Source: Hyposmocoma kahamanoa (taxonomy: Eukaryota; Arthropoda; Insecta; Lepidoptera; Cosmopterigidae). From it: a stretch of DNA of 64,000 nt. The DNA lies in the NCBI RefSeq assembly GCF_003589595.1, contig NW_020654229.1, positions 6,462,485 through 6,526,484 on the forward strand, written 5' to 3'. Shown here in pieces: positions 63,399 through 64,000 of the stretch. Position 1 is the stretch's first letter. Each line of letters opens with the position of its first letter. The translations under genes were made by a program, and so were the position numbers. The notes below the pieces were generated by a model, which was not told the origin of the DNA, ran no database searches, and saw nothing but the letters and a program-made list of their open reading frames with translations.

Positions 63399-64000
63399 GT
63401 GAGTTTAAGTTTTTGTAATAATAATAATGTAATTATTTATTTAGACAATATACATTTTTTATGAGTTCTAATAGTATATTTTTTATATAGGGACTAAAAC
63501 GAGCCAATATATACCTGAGGTGGTTAGAACCTGAGCTTCAACGTGGATGTTTATTACTCCGAATGTTTATATTTGCTTTTAGTCTCGAGGTGAAAACTTT
63601 ACTTTTCACTTCGGTTCCGACAAAAAAAAATTATCGTTTTCGCTCTACAACAGAATTAGTAGTAGAAGTTTTCGCGTTATTTTTTTTTTCAACCAGTCTG
63701 AGATACAACAAACGCACTAACGCGTGGAAATAATATGGCGCCACCGTCTATGCGGAAAAGGCGCGGAACTATAACCGAGCGTACTACTGGCTATTTCAGT
63801 TTGTTCACTCGAAGTAAATTAAAAAATTAGGTACTTTTTACTCTCTAGGGTATAAAGGATGCTCTTTACTGCCTGTTACGGACGGCCGTACGCGACTGGC
63901 CGGTCAGAGCAATAATGAGCAATTCAAGAGCTCTGATTGGCTGAGTGGCGTCCGCGTCGAATTAATAGGACATATAAATGAAAATTATTGTCATTGTCTC
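63399..64000 (+). other. Start of intron 11, no further exon found
   Basis: After the exon 11 donor no exon or known repeat was recognised. The next ZAD exon must lie beyond the window. Confidence 0.5.

Overview
The window looks like nuclear DNA of an insect, most likely a moth or butterfly. It is AT-rich, its genes have short exons and long introns with GT/AG borders, and it holds a ZAD-type C2H2 zinc-finger gene. It is also packed with dispersed families typical of Lepidoptera: tRNA-headed SINEs, MITEs, elements bounded by AACCGACTTC-type inverted ends, and mariner, Harbinger-like and several non-LTR elements. No bacterial, organellar or CRISPR features were seen. Species cannot be named from sequence alone.

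Two host genes can be assembled. On the minus strand (8946 to 4578), three exons join in phase into a 749-residue protein with about seven U1/matrin-type zinc fingers and four 28-residue repeats. On the plus strand (32719 to at least 63398), eleven exons join in phase. They encode an N-terminal ZAD domain split over exons 1 and 2, an acidic/basic linker with a nuclear-localisation-like stretch, and a run of C2H2 fingers that continues past the window. The ZAD gene spans nearly half the window because its introns have filled with transposons.

Layout: 1-4.2 kb has foldback elements with tRNA-like T arms and a perfect hairpin. 4.2-9 kb is the U1-finger gene with MITEs in its intron and 3' flank. 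9-19 kb has a broken DUF4817-like/mariner-superfamily transposase, a complete non-autonomous LTR retrotransposon (12612-15876, GTAC duplications, PBS and PPT) and a five-unit array of 73-bp tRNA-Glu-like copies; an inverted-repeat pair at 9.95 and 18.96 kb brackets it all. 19-21 kb is a decayed LINE and 21-26 kb is MITEs and SINEs. 26608-32112 is a full-length I/jockey-like LINE with two open ORFs and a perfect 14-bp target duplication, about 0.6 kb upstream of the ZAD start codon. 32.7-64 kb is the ZAD gene with its transposon-filled introns.

The most notable non-genic structures are: a family of terminal-inverted-repeat elements carrying a tRNA-like unit (1.3, 24.3, 43.1, 44.3 and 45.2 kb); a hairpin shared by the 3' ends of different LINEs; nested insertions that can be resolved to the base (45165-46690 and 61715-63112); and a SINE whose tail abuts the splice acceptor of ZAD exon 4. 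The two host proteins are probably nuclear nucleic-acid-binding proteins; nothing in the sequence shows that they act together.
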